DNA from: Dysgonomonas gadei ATCC BAA-286 | GTDB taxonomy: Bacteria > Bacteroidota > Bacteroidia > Bacteroidales > Dysgonomonadaceae | Direction of reading: 5' to 3' | NCBI RefSeq assembly: GCF_000213555.1 | Contig: NZ_GL891980.1 | Location: forward strand, 434,001-498,000 | Length of the DNA: 64,000 nucleotides | Shown: positions 9,398 through 18,282 of the stretch, in pieces | Position numbering within the stretch: position 1 is the first letter of the stretch | Layout: the number at the start of each line of letters is the position of its first letter | Made by a program: the position numbers and the translations under genes | Notes under the pieces: generated by a model | Database searches by the model: none | The model's input: only the letters and a program-made list of their open reading frames with translations | What the model was told of the DNA's origin: nothing

Positions 9398-9403
9398 ATT
9401 CCT
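9398..9403 (-). promoter_or_regulatory. Strong Shine-Dalgarno site for the DUF4251 gene
   Basis: The complement of 9398-9403 begins the AGGAGG-type sequence about 8 nt before the ATG. Most genes in this window have no such site, which is normal for Bacteroidetes. Confidence 0.55.
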
Positions 9404-9480
9404 CCTTTATTAGTTTATGTTTCACATTCGTGGATACAATTCACTAAATAGAAACGTGTAAAATGTTACAAATGTTTTAT

Positions 9481-10488
9481 TTATAAGGATAAAAAAGGTA
9501 AAAAACAGACAAGAATATAAAAAAGCATCGAAACATAAAAGAGAATAACACTCCCTCTTTTTTCGGCCAAAGCAAAAAAATGCGATAATAAAAAGGCGCC
9601 GGCAACCAAAGCTATAAATAAATATACAATAAAGTCAATGCTTAAAAAGAGGTAGGCCAATATACAGAAAACCACTGTAAAAGTGAGCAGTCTCAGATAA
9701 GCCCGTGTTTTTATCTTATCCTTATGGCGATTGATATAATTATCGCTCACAATCACAGCTAATAGAATGAGTGAAAATCCAAGAATGATCCAGTTTCCTG
9801 CATTTAATTGATAGAATGAGAAATCTGCCAGTTGCTGCACATTCACAGATACGAAAGGGATAAGGAATGTATCCAGGCTGTCGGTCAGAAAATAATAGGA
9901 AAATGCCGGAAAGTATAATATAGATACACCCAAAAAGGATGCCAAGAGTGATTTGAAATTAAAGCATCGCATCATACCCAAAACAATCCACAGTACAGGT
10001 AAGTATATCAGTAGTGCAGGTGTAAACAGGCTACCCAGAGCCAGGATAAAACTTACTTTAAAAGCGTATATCTGCTTGCTTGTACTGTTATATGCCCCAA
10101 ATAACATATATATTATAACAAGAAAAAGCATCGCGCTTATACACTCGGCAGACATTAGCATAAACCGGGGATGGCAACTGAATAATAATATAACAACGGC
10201 CGGCAATAATACGGTTTTCCTACGGATAAATACATGTGTTGTATTTATATGTGTAGCCAGAGTAGCCATGCCTGCAATAAACAGGCTGCTGCATATCAAG
10301 GAAACCAGATGGTTAGTAAAAATAGTTGATAAAGGTCTCCACAGATAACCGTTTGCCGGGCTACTGTGTTCAAAATCAAAATATAGAAAATAGACAAGAC
10401 GAATGATAATAGCAAACACAATGGAAAAAACAAGCATTCCATTCCCATCTGCAACATTTTTCTTATATGATTTGGGTACTGCTGCCAT
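9481..10488 (-). CDS. Polytopic inner-membrane protein, function unknown
   Basis: A 335-residue protein with about 9-10 hydrophobic segments spread over the whole length and an N-terminal cytoplasmic lysine-rich stretch. No catalytic motif is recognised. The pattern resembles DUF6427-like membrane proteins of Bacteroidetes, but that family call is tentative. Its ATG follows the purD stop codon with no gap, so the two are cotranscribed and probably translationally coupled. The tie to purine synthesis is positional only. Confidence 0.7.
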   Translation of the reverse strand: MAAVPKSYKKNVADGNGMLVFSIVFAIIIRLVYFLYFDFEHSSPANGYLWRPLSTIFTNHLVSLICSSLFIAGMATLATHINTTHVFIRRKTVLLPAVVILLFSCHPRFMLMSAECISAMLFLVIIYMLFGAYNSTSKQIYAFKVSFILALGSLFTPALLIYLPVLWIVLGMMRCFNFKSLLASFLGVSILYFPAFSYYFLTDSLDTFLIPFVSVNVQQLADFSFYQLNAGNWIILGFSLILLAVIVSDNYINRHKDKIKTRAYLRLLTFTVVFCILAYLFLSIDFIVYLFIALVAGAFLLSHFFALAEKRGSVILFYVSMLFYILVCFLPFLSL

Positions 10489-11760
10489 TTATTTCAGGTC
10501 AAAACCGATATCTTTTCTATAATATTTCTTGTCGAAAATTACTTTTTCCGCATTCTTGTATGACTTAGCCAATGCCTCGTCTTTCGTGTCCCCATACGAA
10601 CTGATGGCAATAACGCGTCCGCCACTGGTCAGCACTTTATCCCCTGTTGATTTTGTCCCTGCATGAAAGAGAATACTATCCGAAACAGAGTCTAACCCTG
10701 TCATTTCCTTGTTCTTTTCATAATCCCCGGGATAACCTCCGGAAACAAGCATGACTGTGACAGCATAACGATTGTCTATCTCCATTTTTTTTTCTCCGAG
10801 AGTGTTTTTAGCCACACCTTCCAATAATGATACAAAATCCGATTTGATGCGTAACATCACCGCTTCAGTTTCAGGATCTCCCATCCGTACATTGTATTCT
10901 ATTACCACCGGCTCGCCCTTTACTTCTATCAATCCAAGGAAAATAAAGCCTTTGTAGACAATATTATCTTTCTTCAATCCCTCAACTGTAGGGATGACAA
11001 TGCGTTCCTCCACCTTCTTCATAAACACATCATCGGCAAAAGAAACAGGAGAAACTGCACCCATACCGCCTGTATTCAATCCTGTATCGCCCTCGCCTAT
11101 ACGTTTATAATCTTTGGCTACAGGAAGTATTTTGTATGAATCACCATCTGTAAGAACAAAAACCGAACACTCTATACCCGAGAGGAATTCTTCAATGACA
11201 ACCGTTTTACTGGCCTCACCGAACATACCTCCAAGCATCTCTTTAAGCTCCCTTTTGGCTTCGTTCAGATCATTGAGAATAAGTACACCTTTTCCGGCTG
11301 CCAGCCCGTCAGCTTTCAGTACATAAGGAGCTTCCAGTTCTTCCAGAAAAGAATAAGCATCCTCAAGCTGCTCCAATGTAAAACTCCGGTAGCGGGCGGT
11401 AGGGATATTATGCCGCATCATAAACTGCTTTCCGAAATCCTTGCTGCCTTCCAGTTTAGCGCCTTCTTCCGAAGGTCCGATCACCGGGATATGATTAATT
11501 TCGGCATCGCTTACAAAATAATCATAAATACCGCGTACCAACGGTTCTTCCGGTCCTACCACAACCATATCGATATTATTTTCCAACACAAACTGTTTTA
11601 TTGCAGGAAAATCGGTAATAGACATTTCCACATTTTTTGCAATCAGATGTGTGCCTGCGTTACCGGGCGCTACATACAGATTGTCGACTTTTGTACTTTG
11701 TACTATTTTCCATGCAAGTGCATTTTCGCGTCCTCCGCTCCCTAACAATAAAATGTTCAT
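10489..11760 (-). CDS. purD: Phosphoribosylamine-glycine ligase
   Basis: A 423-residue ATP-grasp enzyme catalysing the second step of de novo purine synthesis (phosphoribosylamine + glycine + ATP to GAR). Visible motifs: LLLGSGGRENALAWK at the N-terminus, ADGLAAGKGV in the ATP-grasp domain, LNTGGMGAVSP, and EYNVRMGDPETEAVM for Mg/ATP binding. Full length for the family. Its promoter is back to back with that of tcdA, and it leads a two-gene operon with the downstream membrane protein. Confidence 0.97.
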   Translation of the reverse strand: MNILLLGSGGRENALAWKIVQSTKVDNLYVAPGNAGTHLIAKNVEMSITDFPAIKQFVLENNIDMVVVGPEEPLVRGIYDYFVSDAEINHIPVIGPSEEGAKLEGSKDFGKQFMMRHNIPTARYRSFTLEQLEDAYSFLEELEAPYVLKADGLAAGKGVLILNDLNEAKRELKEMLGGMFGEASKTVVIEEFLSGIECSVFVLTDGDSYKILPVAKDYKRIGEGDTGLNTGGMGAVSPVSFADDVFMKKVEERIVIPTVEGLKKDNIVYKGFIFLGLIEVKGEPVVIEYNVRMGDPETEAVMLRIKSDFVSLLEGVAKNTLGEKKMEIDNRYAVTVMLVSGGYPGDYEKNKEMTGLDSVSDSILFHAGTKSTGDKVLTSGGRVIAISSYGDTKDEALAKSYKNAEKVIFDKKYYRKDIGFDLK

Positions 11761-11800
11761 AGTTGTTATTAATAAAGTGGTATCTCAAAACTTTGGATTG

Positions 11801-11808
11801 CAAAGATA
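11801..11808 (-). promoter_or_regulatory. purD promoter, -7 element
   Basis: Minus-strand TATCTTTG (complement of 11801-11808), 40 nt upstream of the purD ATG; matches TAnnTTTG. Confidence 0.55.
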
Positions 11809-11849
11809 CATGATTATTTTCTTAACAGAATAATCAGAAATAATTATTG

Positions 11850-11857
11850 TAAATTTG
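11850..11857 (+). promoter_or_regulatory. tcdA promoter, -7 element
   Basis: TAAATTTG matches TAnnTTTG and lies 39 nt upstream of the tcdA ATG, divergent from the purD promoter. Confidence 0.55.
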
Positions 11858-11896
11858 CCCGCCGAAAAATTAAGAAAAAACAAGTAACTTAGATAT

Positions 11897-12661
11897 ATGC
11901 AAGAGGAAAAAGGAATATTTAAAAGAGCTGAATTGCTGCTCGGGAACACATTAATGAACCGAATTGCCGATACCCGGATTATATTATTCGGAATAGGCGG
12001 AGTCGGTAGCTGGTGTGCGGAGAGTCTTGTTCGCACCGGTGTAAAGCACCTTACAATAGTGGATTCGGATTTTGTTTGTGAAACGAATATCAACCGCCAG
12101 CTAATGGCCACAACCAAAACCGTAGGGCTAAGAAAAGTAGATGTACTGAAAGCCCGCCTGCTAGATATAAATCCGGATGCTGAAATTACAACAATCGCGG
12201 GAGTATACAGCGAAGAAACTTCGGCATCTTTCGACCTTGAAAGCTATGATTACATTATCGACGCCATAGACAGCCTCAAACACAAAGTGAACTTAATACT
12301 GACCGCCACCCGTACCAAAGCTAAAGTCTTTTCGTCGATGGGAGCGGCTTTGAAAATGGACCCTTCCCGCATAAAAACCGCTGAATTCTGGAAAGTAAAG
12401 GGCTGCCCATTGGCTGCCGCCATCCGCCGGAAGATGAAACAAGGAGGAAAGCCTTCTAAAAAAGTGATGTGTGTTTACAGCGATGAAGTCCTCGATAACA
12501 AGGGGCTGAAATATGAAAACGATGAATCGAAAAGTTCTCAGTTACTTAAACAGGATAACCCTAGTGTGAAAGCGCAAACAAATGGTACATTGGTACATAT
12601 AACAGCTATATTCGGGTTTACGCTGGCCGGATTGATAATAAAAGATATTTGCAAAGATTAA
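11897..12661 (+). CDS. tcdA: tRNA threonylcarbamoyladenosine dehydratase (TcdA/CsdL)
   Basis: A 254-residue ThiF/E1-like adenylyltransferase. It has the Rossmann nucleotide-binding motif FGIGGVGSWCAESLVRTG (~residues 30-47), DSDFVCETNINRQ with the arginine finger, and YIIDAIDSLKHK. TcdA cyclises t6A37 of ANN-reading tRNAs to ct6A using ATP. Lack of the paired Cys-X-X-Cys zinc sites of ThiF/MoeB and the C-terminal hydrophobic helix support TcdA over ThiF. Probably monocistronic, since ~150 nt separate it from the next gene. Confidence 0.88.
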   Translation: MQEEKGIFKRAELLLGNTLMNRIADTRIILFGIGGVGSWCAESLVRTGVKHLTIVDSDFVCETNINRQLMATTKTVGLRKVDVLKARLLDINPDAEITTIAGVYSEETSASFDLESYDYIIDAIDSLKHKVNLILTATRTKAKVFSSMGAALKMDPSRIKTAEFWKVKGCPLAAAIRRKMKQGGKPSKKVMCVYSDEVLDNKGLKYENDESKSSQLLKQDNPSVKAQTNGTLVHITAIFGFTLAGLIIKDICKD

Positions 12662-12813
12662 GTGCCTGTTTTAATTTTAGCGGAAAATATTATAATAAGT
12701 TCTGATAAATAAACCTTAGTAACTTTTTTTACTATAAAATTTAAACAGACTCTAAAGCTGTCTTCAGTTTTATTTTGCACTTTTGTATTAACAAATTAAA
12801 CAACATAGAGATT

Positions 12814-13269
12814 ATGAACGAGCTGAATATTAACTACGAAGGAATATCGTCAACCAGAAAGGTCGCGAATATAGTTACAGGTATATATCTGGCTGCCTTT
12901 ACGCTGTATTTTACAGTTACGGAAGGAATTGCCAGCAGGTTCGGATTTTTTTTCTTCTGCGCTATTATCGGGTTTATTCTTGCGGCTATATTGATTTTAA
13001 GTAATACCCTATGGCTACAGGGTTCAATTCTAAAGATTGATACCGGTTCGGTTACATCCGCTTTACCCAAACAAAGTAAAGTGACAATTGACTGGACCAG
13101 TGTAAGCCGTGTAAATATCGGTATAAGCTATATCGTTTTCCTGATAAACGGGGAGAAAAAACAAAGACGGCTCGACCTTGTAACCCTCCGATATGAGGAT
13201 GTACTGGCCACTAAAGCTAAAATAGTGGAAATATGCGAATACAAAAATATCCCGTATCAGAACGATTAA
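12814..13269 (+). CDS. Small membrane protein with a PH-like cytoplasmic domain
   Basis: A 151-residue protein with two transmembrane helices (residues ~20-70) and a C-terminal beta-rich soluble part (TVDWTSVSRVNIGISYIVFLIN, shortened here, then RRLDL) that resembles a bacterial PH-like domain. Function unknown. I place the start at the ATG at 12814. An in-frame TTG at 12775 lies in a TATTTTGCAC string that looks like a promoter -7 element, so it is unlikely to be the start. A ~530-nt repeat-bearing spacer follows. Confidence 0.6.
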   Translation: MNELNINYEGISSTRKVANIVTGIYLAAFTLYFTVTEGIASRFGFFFFCAIIGFILAAILILSNTLWLQGSILKIDTGSVTSALPKQSKVTIDWTSVSRVNIGISYIVFLINGEKKQRRLDLVTLRYEDVLATKAKIVEICEYKNIPYQND

Positions 13270-13310
13270 CTGAAAAAACTTTATCTATGTATATAGCTTT
13301 TAGCCTTTAG

Positions 13311-13665
13311 CTATCAGCTGATAGTTCTTTGAAAGATTGATGGCCCCCTAAATCCCCCAAGGGGGACTTACAATGAGGGAAAAAGTAATAATTAGAAAAA
13401 GTGTAACCTTTGTTACCTTTTATACAGTACCCTTTGTGTAACCTCTTTGTGTCCCTTGTGGTAAAGAGTTTTAACCACCAAGTACACGAAGGAAATCACA
13501 AAGGACACAAAGGCTAAAAAAATGTTACATGTGTTACCTTTTTAAAAAGTTACAAGTAGACAAGATATGAGTAAATAAGATACAAGATGTTAACTGCTAA
13601 CTGATGACTGATGACTGTTAACTGATATATCTGTTACCTTTGTTCCTTTTTAACAGTTACGGGTT
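13311..13665 (+). repeat. Modular intergenic repeat, copy A
   Basis: Occupies most of the 530-nt spacer 13270-13799. In order: palindrome CTATCAGCTGATAG (13311-13324); TTCTTTGAAAGATTG; a CCCCC/GGGGG mini-hairpin (13354-13365); GTAACCTTTGTTACC (13403-13417); a long imperfect hairpin of CACAAAGG words (arms ~13431-13465 and 13471-13513); GTTACATGTGTTACC; ACAAGTAGACAAGATA; GATACAAGATGTTAACTG; two ATGACTG units; and a final GTTACCTTTGTT. Copy B (28328-28746) is nearly identical in reverse orientation. No reading frame is supported. Confidence 0.85.
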
Positions 13666-13729
13666 GTTTATTGCTAGTTGTTTACTGAAAGATATCCGCT
13701 CCCGCTTTTTTCTTTCCGGGAAAAAAATG

Positions 13730-13737
13730 TAGTTTTG
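13730..13737 (+). promoter_or_regulatory. Putative promoter -7 element for the OPT transporter gene
   Basis: TAGTTTTG matches TAnnTTTG, 62 nt upstream of the GTG start at 13800. A second such word, inside repeat copy A (TACCTTTG at 13634-13641), points the same way. Confidence 0.4.
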
Positions 13738-13799
13738 TATTGTCCAAAATTTAAGACGCTCTGTCTTGAATCTTTTGTAACCGATAAAACAGCTAACGC

Positions 13800-15803
13800 G
13801 TGAAAACAGAACATGAAGAGAAGGTGACCGGGCTACCTGAAAATGCCTTCCGTGAACTGAAGTCCGGTGAAGAATACAAGCCGGTAATGTCTCCCGACAA
13901 ACAGTATAAAGAAGTAACTCCATGGTCGGTACTGTGGGGGCTGGTAATGGCTGTACTCTTTAGTGCCGCCGCAGCTTACCTCGGTCTGAAGGTGGGGCAG
14001 GTCTTTGAAGCAGCCATCCCGATAGCCATTATTGCTGTGGGGTTATCGACAGCTACCAAGAGAAAGAATGCTCTGGGTGAAAATATAATTATCCAATCCA
14101 TTGGAGCCAGCAGCGGGGTTATTGTGGCAGGTGCGATATTTACGCTTCCGGCTTTATACATCCTGCAATCCAAATATCCCGAAATTAGTGTTGACTTTTT
14201 TCAGGTATTCTTAAGTTCCTTGCTGGGTGGTATATTGGGTATTCTCTTCCTTATCCCGTTCCGTAAATATTTTGTATCCGATATGCATGGAAAATATCCT
14301 TTCCCCGAAGCTACAGCAACTACACAGGTGCTTGTATCGGGTGAAAAAGGCGGGAGTCAGGCTAAGCCGCTTATATTCGCCGGAATCATCGGTGGTGTTT
14401 ACGATTTTGTTATTGCCACATTCGGCGCATGGTCAGAAACATTCACTACGCGCGTTTTGCCTTTTGGTGAAGAAATTGCAGATAAAGCCAAAGTGGTCTT
14501 CAAAGTAAATATAGGTGCGGCCGTTCTAGGGCTGGGTTATATAATAGGATTAAAATATGCTGCGATAATCTGTGCCGGTTCCGCATTGGTATGGTTCGTT
14601 ATCGTTCCGCTTCTTCCTTTTCTGGGAGATACTATGCTGGCAACTTTAAATCCTACTTTTGCAGGAGTCATTTCTAGTATGACGCCGGAAGCAATATTCA
14701 CTACTTTTGCCCGCCATATCGGTATCGGAGGTATTGCAATGGCCGGAGTTATCGGTATTATAAAATCGTGGGGAATTATAAAAAGCGCAGTCGGTCTCGC
14801 TTCAAAAGAACTTAAAGGAGGAGCATCCGAGACTAAACAGATAGACAAACGCACACAACGCGACCTGCCGATGAAGATTATCTCTATCGGTATCATTGTT
14901 GCACTGATTGTGACATTCCTGTTCTTCTACTTCGGAGTGATACATAACTTATTGTATGCAATAGTGGGTATTCTTGTTGTGGCCATTATAGCTTTTTTGT
15001 TTACTACGGTTGCTGCTAATGCAATTGCGATTGTAGGTACAAATCCGGTTTCGGGCATGACTCTGATGACTCTGATCTTAGCCTCAGTGGTTATGGTAGC
15101 CGTAGGATTGAAAGGGACATCGGGTATGGTTGCCGCCCTTATTATAGGGGGTGTGGTTTGTACGGCGTTGTCGATGGCGGGAGGTTTCATTACCGACCTT
15201 AAAATAGGTTACTGGCTGGGATCAACACCCGCGAAACAACAGTCATGGAAGTTTTTAGGTACACTGGTTTCCGCAGCAACAGTAGGCGGTGTAATACTGA
15301 TATTGAATAAAACATACGGATTTACAGGAGCCAATGCTCTGGTAGCACCACAGGCCAACGCCATGGCAGCGGTTATAGAGCCATTGATGATGGGAGCCGG
15401 GGCCCCGTGGGTATTATATGCAGTAGGAGCTCTGATAGCTATTTTACTCACTTTATTACGCGTGCCTGCACTGGCATTTGCTTTAGGGATGTTTATTCCG
15501 ATGGAACTGAACGCACCTTTGTTAATTGGTGGTGCTGTTAGTTGGTACGTTGGCAGTCGCAGTAAGGATGAAGCCCTGAATGCCGCACGGCTGGAGAAAG
15601 GTACATTATTAGCCTCCGGATTTATAGCGGGAGGTGCATTGATGGGTGTAGTTAGCGCTGCTATGCGTTTTGGAGGTATAAACCTTGTGAATGAAGAATG
15701 GTTGGCTAACAGTGGTTCCGAATTACTGGCTCTGGCTATGTATCTGGTCATAATTGGTTATCTGGGTTATTCTTCGTTGAAAGCAAAGAAAGAAATGTTG
15801 TAA
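13800..15803 (+). CDS. OPT family oligopeptide transporter
   Basis: A 667-residue membrane protein with about 15-16 hydrophobic segments. OPT-family signatures are GLKVGQVFEAAIP near residue 60, the KYPFPEATA motif near residue 165, and IGYWLGSTP near residue 465. OPT proteins import small peptides or peptide-like metal chelates by proton coupling. The start used is GTG at 13800 (MKTEHEEK); no ATG precedes it in frame, and the next ATG (residue 30, MSPDK) would remove a polar N-terminal tail. Monocistronic, with a terminator 26 nt after the stop. Confidence 0.9.
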   Translation: MKTEHEEKVTGLPENAFRELKSGEEYKPVMSPDKQYKEVTPWSVLWGLVMAVLFSAAAAYLGLKVGQVFEAAIPIAIIAVGLSTATKRKNALGENIIIQSIGASSGVIVAGAIFTLPALYILQSKYPEISVDFFQVFLSSLLGGILGILFLIPFRKYFVSDMHGKYPFPEATATTQVLVSGEKGGSQAKPLIFAGIIGGVYDFVIATFGAWSETFTTRVLPFGEEIADKAKVVFKVNIGAAVLGLGYIIGLKYAAIICAGSALVWFVIVPLLPFLGDTMLATLNPTFAGVISSMTPEAIFTTFARHIGIGGIAMAGVIGIIKSWGIIKSAVGLASKELKGGASETKQIDKRTQRDLPMKIISIGIIVALIVTFLFFYFGVIHNLLYAIVGILVVAIIAFLFTTVAANAIAIVGTNPVSGMTLMTLILASVVMVAVGLKGTSGMVAALIIGGVVCTALSMAGGFITDLKIGYWLGSTPAKQQSWKFLGTLVSAATVGGVILILNKTYGFTGANALVAPQANAMAAVIEPLMMGAGAPWVLYAVGALIAILLTLLRVPALAFALGMFIPMELNAPLLIGGAVSWYVGSRSKDEALNAARLEKGTLLASGFIAGGALMGVVSAAMRFGGINLVNEEWLANSGSELLALAMYLVIIGYLGYSSLKAKKEML

Positions 15804-15828
15804 TACTCTGTATTCTTAAATATAAGGA

Positions 15829-15862
15829 AAAGGATGGGGCGATTGTTCCATCCTTTCTTTTG
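15829..15862 (+). terminator. Rho-independent terminator after the OPT transporter gene
   Basis: Perfect 9-bp stem AAAGGATGG (15829-15837) with CCATCCTTT (15848-15856), a 10-nt loop and a T-rich tail (TCTTTTGTT). Confidence 0.8.
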
Positions 15863-16006
15863 TTAAAAAAAGTCCGTATTTTTTTCTGGAAACTTTATCT
15901 ATGTTATAGATTACCTTATAAAGGTTTTTTGACTTTCTGGAAAAATTTATTTGTTTCTGATTGCAATTAAATGAATTTTGGTAAAAAATATCAGACAAAC
16001 TAAACT

Positions 16007-16050
16007 ATTCGTCGATAAAACTATCCCATTTGTCGAACATTCTTGTCGTA
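16007..16050 (+). promoter_or_regulatory. Direct-repeat activator site upstream of the beta-helix lipoprotein gene
   Basis: ATTCGTCGA (16007-16015) and ATTTGTCGA (16028-16036) are 9-nt direct repeats separated by 12 nt, the geometry of LytTR response-regulator sites. A third, weaker word CTTGTCGTA lies at 16042-16050. A -7-like TATTCTTTG follows at 16049, with the repeats where an activator would sit. It is 70-100 nt upstream of the ATG at 16105. The rest of the 300-nt spacer from 15804 holds the preceding terminator and AT-rich sequence without further signals. Confidence 0.5.
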
Positions 16051-16104
16051 TTCTTTGAATGGTAGTAATATTGAAAGCTCAAATTCACAAAAACTTATTA
16101 AAGT

Positions 16105-18069
16105 ATGAGAATCCATAAATTCGTTTTTAGTTTATTCTGTAGTATATGTCTATTTATCGTTTCATCCTGTAGTGATAGTACAGACGACATTATTACTGAT
16201 GAAGATGGAGTTGACGATGATACTGAAGTTGTTATTGATGACGATTTTGAGACCAACTCCCGGGACTCTGTGTTTTCAAATGCAGTTACCATTACCTTTT
16301 CTGATAATGCAGCAATAATTACGAACCCGTATGAAAATGACGGAGTGAATATTACCCAAAGTGATGGCAATGTAGTTGTTACCTCTACAAATCTGGTGAC
16401 AGAAATTAATTATGTCTTGTCAGGAAGCATACAAAACGGTTCATTTAAGATTTACAGCGATTATAAATTCGGACTTATGATGAACGGGGTGGATATTACC
16501 AGTAGCGATGGCCCTGCCCTCAATGTTCAATCCGGGAAAAAAGTAACTGTAACTCTCGTAAACGGAACAAACAGCAGACTTATCGACAGTAATACCTATA
16601 CGGCATATGCTGATGAAGATATGAAAGCTGCATTCTTTAGTGAAGGGCAGTTGAACTTCGAAGGAGAAGGAAGCCTGCTTGTGTATGGAAGATATAAACA
16701 TGCTATTTGCAGTGATGATTATATAAGAGTGAAAACGGGAAATATCACAGTAGCCACAGCCGTCAGCGATGGTATCCACGCCAAAGATTATTTCCGTATG
16801 GATGGTGGAACCCTGAATATTAAAGCTTCGAGCGATGGCATAGATTGCGATAAGGGATATATCCGGATAGATGCCGGAAATATAACAATAAACAGTAGTG
16901 ATGATGGTATAGTAGCTTCATATGAAGACACCGATACAACTATCGATCCATATATAACTGTAGGTGATGCCACCATAAATATTACTACCACAGGCCAAAA
17001 GGCTCAGGGTATAAAAAGCGACTTAGGTTCTTTGTCCGTTACTGCCGGAACAATCAACGTAACCACTAAAGGGATTGCCGCCAAAGCCTTCAAGACAGGG
17101 AGTGATATGAATATAAGCGGAGGTAATATTACATTGGTTACAACCGGAGATGCTTTTTATGATACAGATGATAAAGATATATCATCTGCAGCAGGTATAA
17201 AATGTGACGGCAATCTGACCATTGATAAAGGAACAATCACTATAGAAAGTTCCGGCGCAGGAGGAAAAGGCATCAGTGTAGATGGTGAACTTGTCATTAA
17301 TGGAGGAACTATAAAAGTCACAACAACAGGGGGGCAGTTTAAATACGGTTCGGATGATACTGCCGCCAAAGCTATAAAAAGTGATGGAAACCTGACTGTC
17401 AATAGCGGAAATATCACGATCAAGACCTCCGGCGTGGAAGCTGAAGGACTGGAAAGTAAAAAGACCCTGACCATCAATGACGGCACAATAGAGATAGAGG
17501 CATATGATGACTGTATCAATGCATCCAATCACATAGGGATCAATGGTGGAAATATATACTGCTATAGTGAAAGTAATGACGGAATCGACTCTAACGGCAC
17601 ATTGACGGTTACAGGCGGGGTTGTTGTTTCGTCGGGTACAAAATCTCCTGAAGAGGGTTTCGACTGCGATAACAACACGTTCAAGATTACAGGCGGAATA
17701 CTTGTAGGCACCGGCGGAGCAACCAGCAACCCAACAACGAGTGTCAGTACCCAACGGTCGGTTGTTTATGGAACTACGGGCACAGCCAACCAGATTATAC
17801 ATATAGAATCTGCGGATGGGAAGAGTGTACTAACTTATAAAATACCACGTACATATTCACCGCTGACGCTATTGTTCAGCAGTCCCGATCTGGCAGCAAA
17901 TACGAGTTACACTATATATACAGGCGGAAGTGTTTCGGGCGGAAGCGATTTCCACGGACTGTATTCAGGAACGACATATACAAAAGGTACGGCAGCTACG
18001 ACTTTTACAACAAGTTCTATGCTGACAACTATCGGAACATCTTCAGGAGGGCCGGGAGGACGGCCCTGA
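16105..18069 (+). CDS. Cthe_2159-like beta-helix carbohydrate-binding lipoprotein
   Basis: A 654-residue lipoprotein with lipobox SSC (Cys 22), followed by an Asp/Glu-rich linker (residues ~24-50) and then repeated short strands with the periodicity of a right-handed parallel beta-helix. Words such as SDGIHAKDYFRM, SDGIDCDKGYIRI and SDDGIVASYED recur; many Asp and Asn at turns suggest Ca2+ binding. The pattern matches the Cthe_2159 carbohydrate-binding family, which binds cellulose or pectin-like polymers and has no proven catalysis. The extreme C-terminus is glycine-rich (SSGGPGGRP). Surface display is inferred. A LytTR-like direct repeat upstream suggests two-component control. Confidence 0.8.
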   Translation: MRIHKFVFSLFCSICLFIVSSCSDSTDDIITDEDGVDDDTEVVIDDDFETNSRDSVFSNAVTITFSDNAAIITNPYENDGVNITQSDGNVVVTSTNLVTEINYVLSGSIQNGSFKIYSDYKFGLMMNGVDITSSDGPALNVQSGKKVTVTLVNGTNSRLIDSNTYTAYADEDMKAAFFSEGQLNFEGEGSLLVYGRYKHAICSDDYIRVKTGNITVATAVSDGIHAKDYFRMDGGTLNIKASSDGIDCDKGYIRIDAGNITINSSDDGIVASYEDTDTTIDPYITVGDATINITTTGQKAQGIKSDLGSLSVTAGTINVTTKGIAAKAFKTGSDMNISGGNITLVTTGDAFYDTDDKDISSAAGIKCDGNLTIDKGTITIESSGAGGKGISVDGELVINGGTIKVTTTGGQFKYGSDDTAAKAIKSDGNLTVNSGNITIKTSGVEAEGLESKKTLTINDGTIEIEAYDDCINASNHIGINGGNIYCYSESNDGIDSNGTLTVTGGVVVSSGTKSPEEGFDCDNNTFKITGGILVGTGGATSNPTTSVSTQRSVVYGTTGTANQIIHIESADGKSVLTYKIPRTYSPLTLLFSSPDLAANTSYTIYTGGSVSGGSDFHGLYSGTTYTKGTAATTFTTSSMLTTIGTSSGGPGGRP

Positions 18070-18096
18070 TTAATACGTTTTTTAGGTTAATTGTAG

Positions 18097-18133
18097 AGAG
18101 CTATTCCGGGATGGAATGGCTCTTTATCTTTTT
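18097..18133 (+). terminator. Rho-independent terminator after the beta-helix lipoprotein gene
   Basis: Stem AGAGCTATTCC (18097-18107) with GGAATGGCTCT (18113-18123), one G-U pair, 5-nt loop, then a TTATCTTTTT tail. Confidence 0.8.
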
Positions 18134-18282
18134 CAGATAACTTTATCTATATATAAAAACAGGACTATAGACTGATTTCCGGGGAGAATTATTATTGAGT
18201 TTAATCTAAAATGATAATTTGTATATATCAGGATTTAATAATATACTTGTATAAGAATAAACCGTTTATAAAATTTAGCTGT

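Noticed and set aside
16105..18069. Internal SDGI-type repeats as DNA tandem repeats
   Set aside because: They are diverged protein-level turns of the beta-helix; DNA copies are not near-identical.
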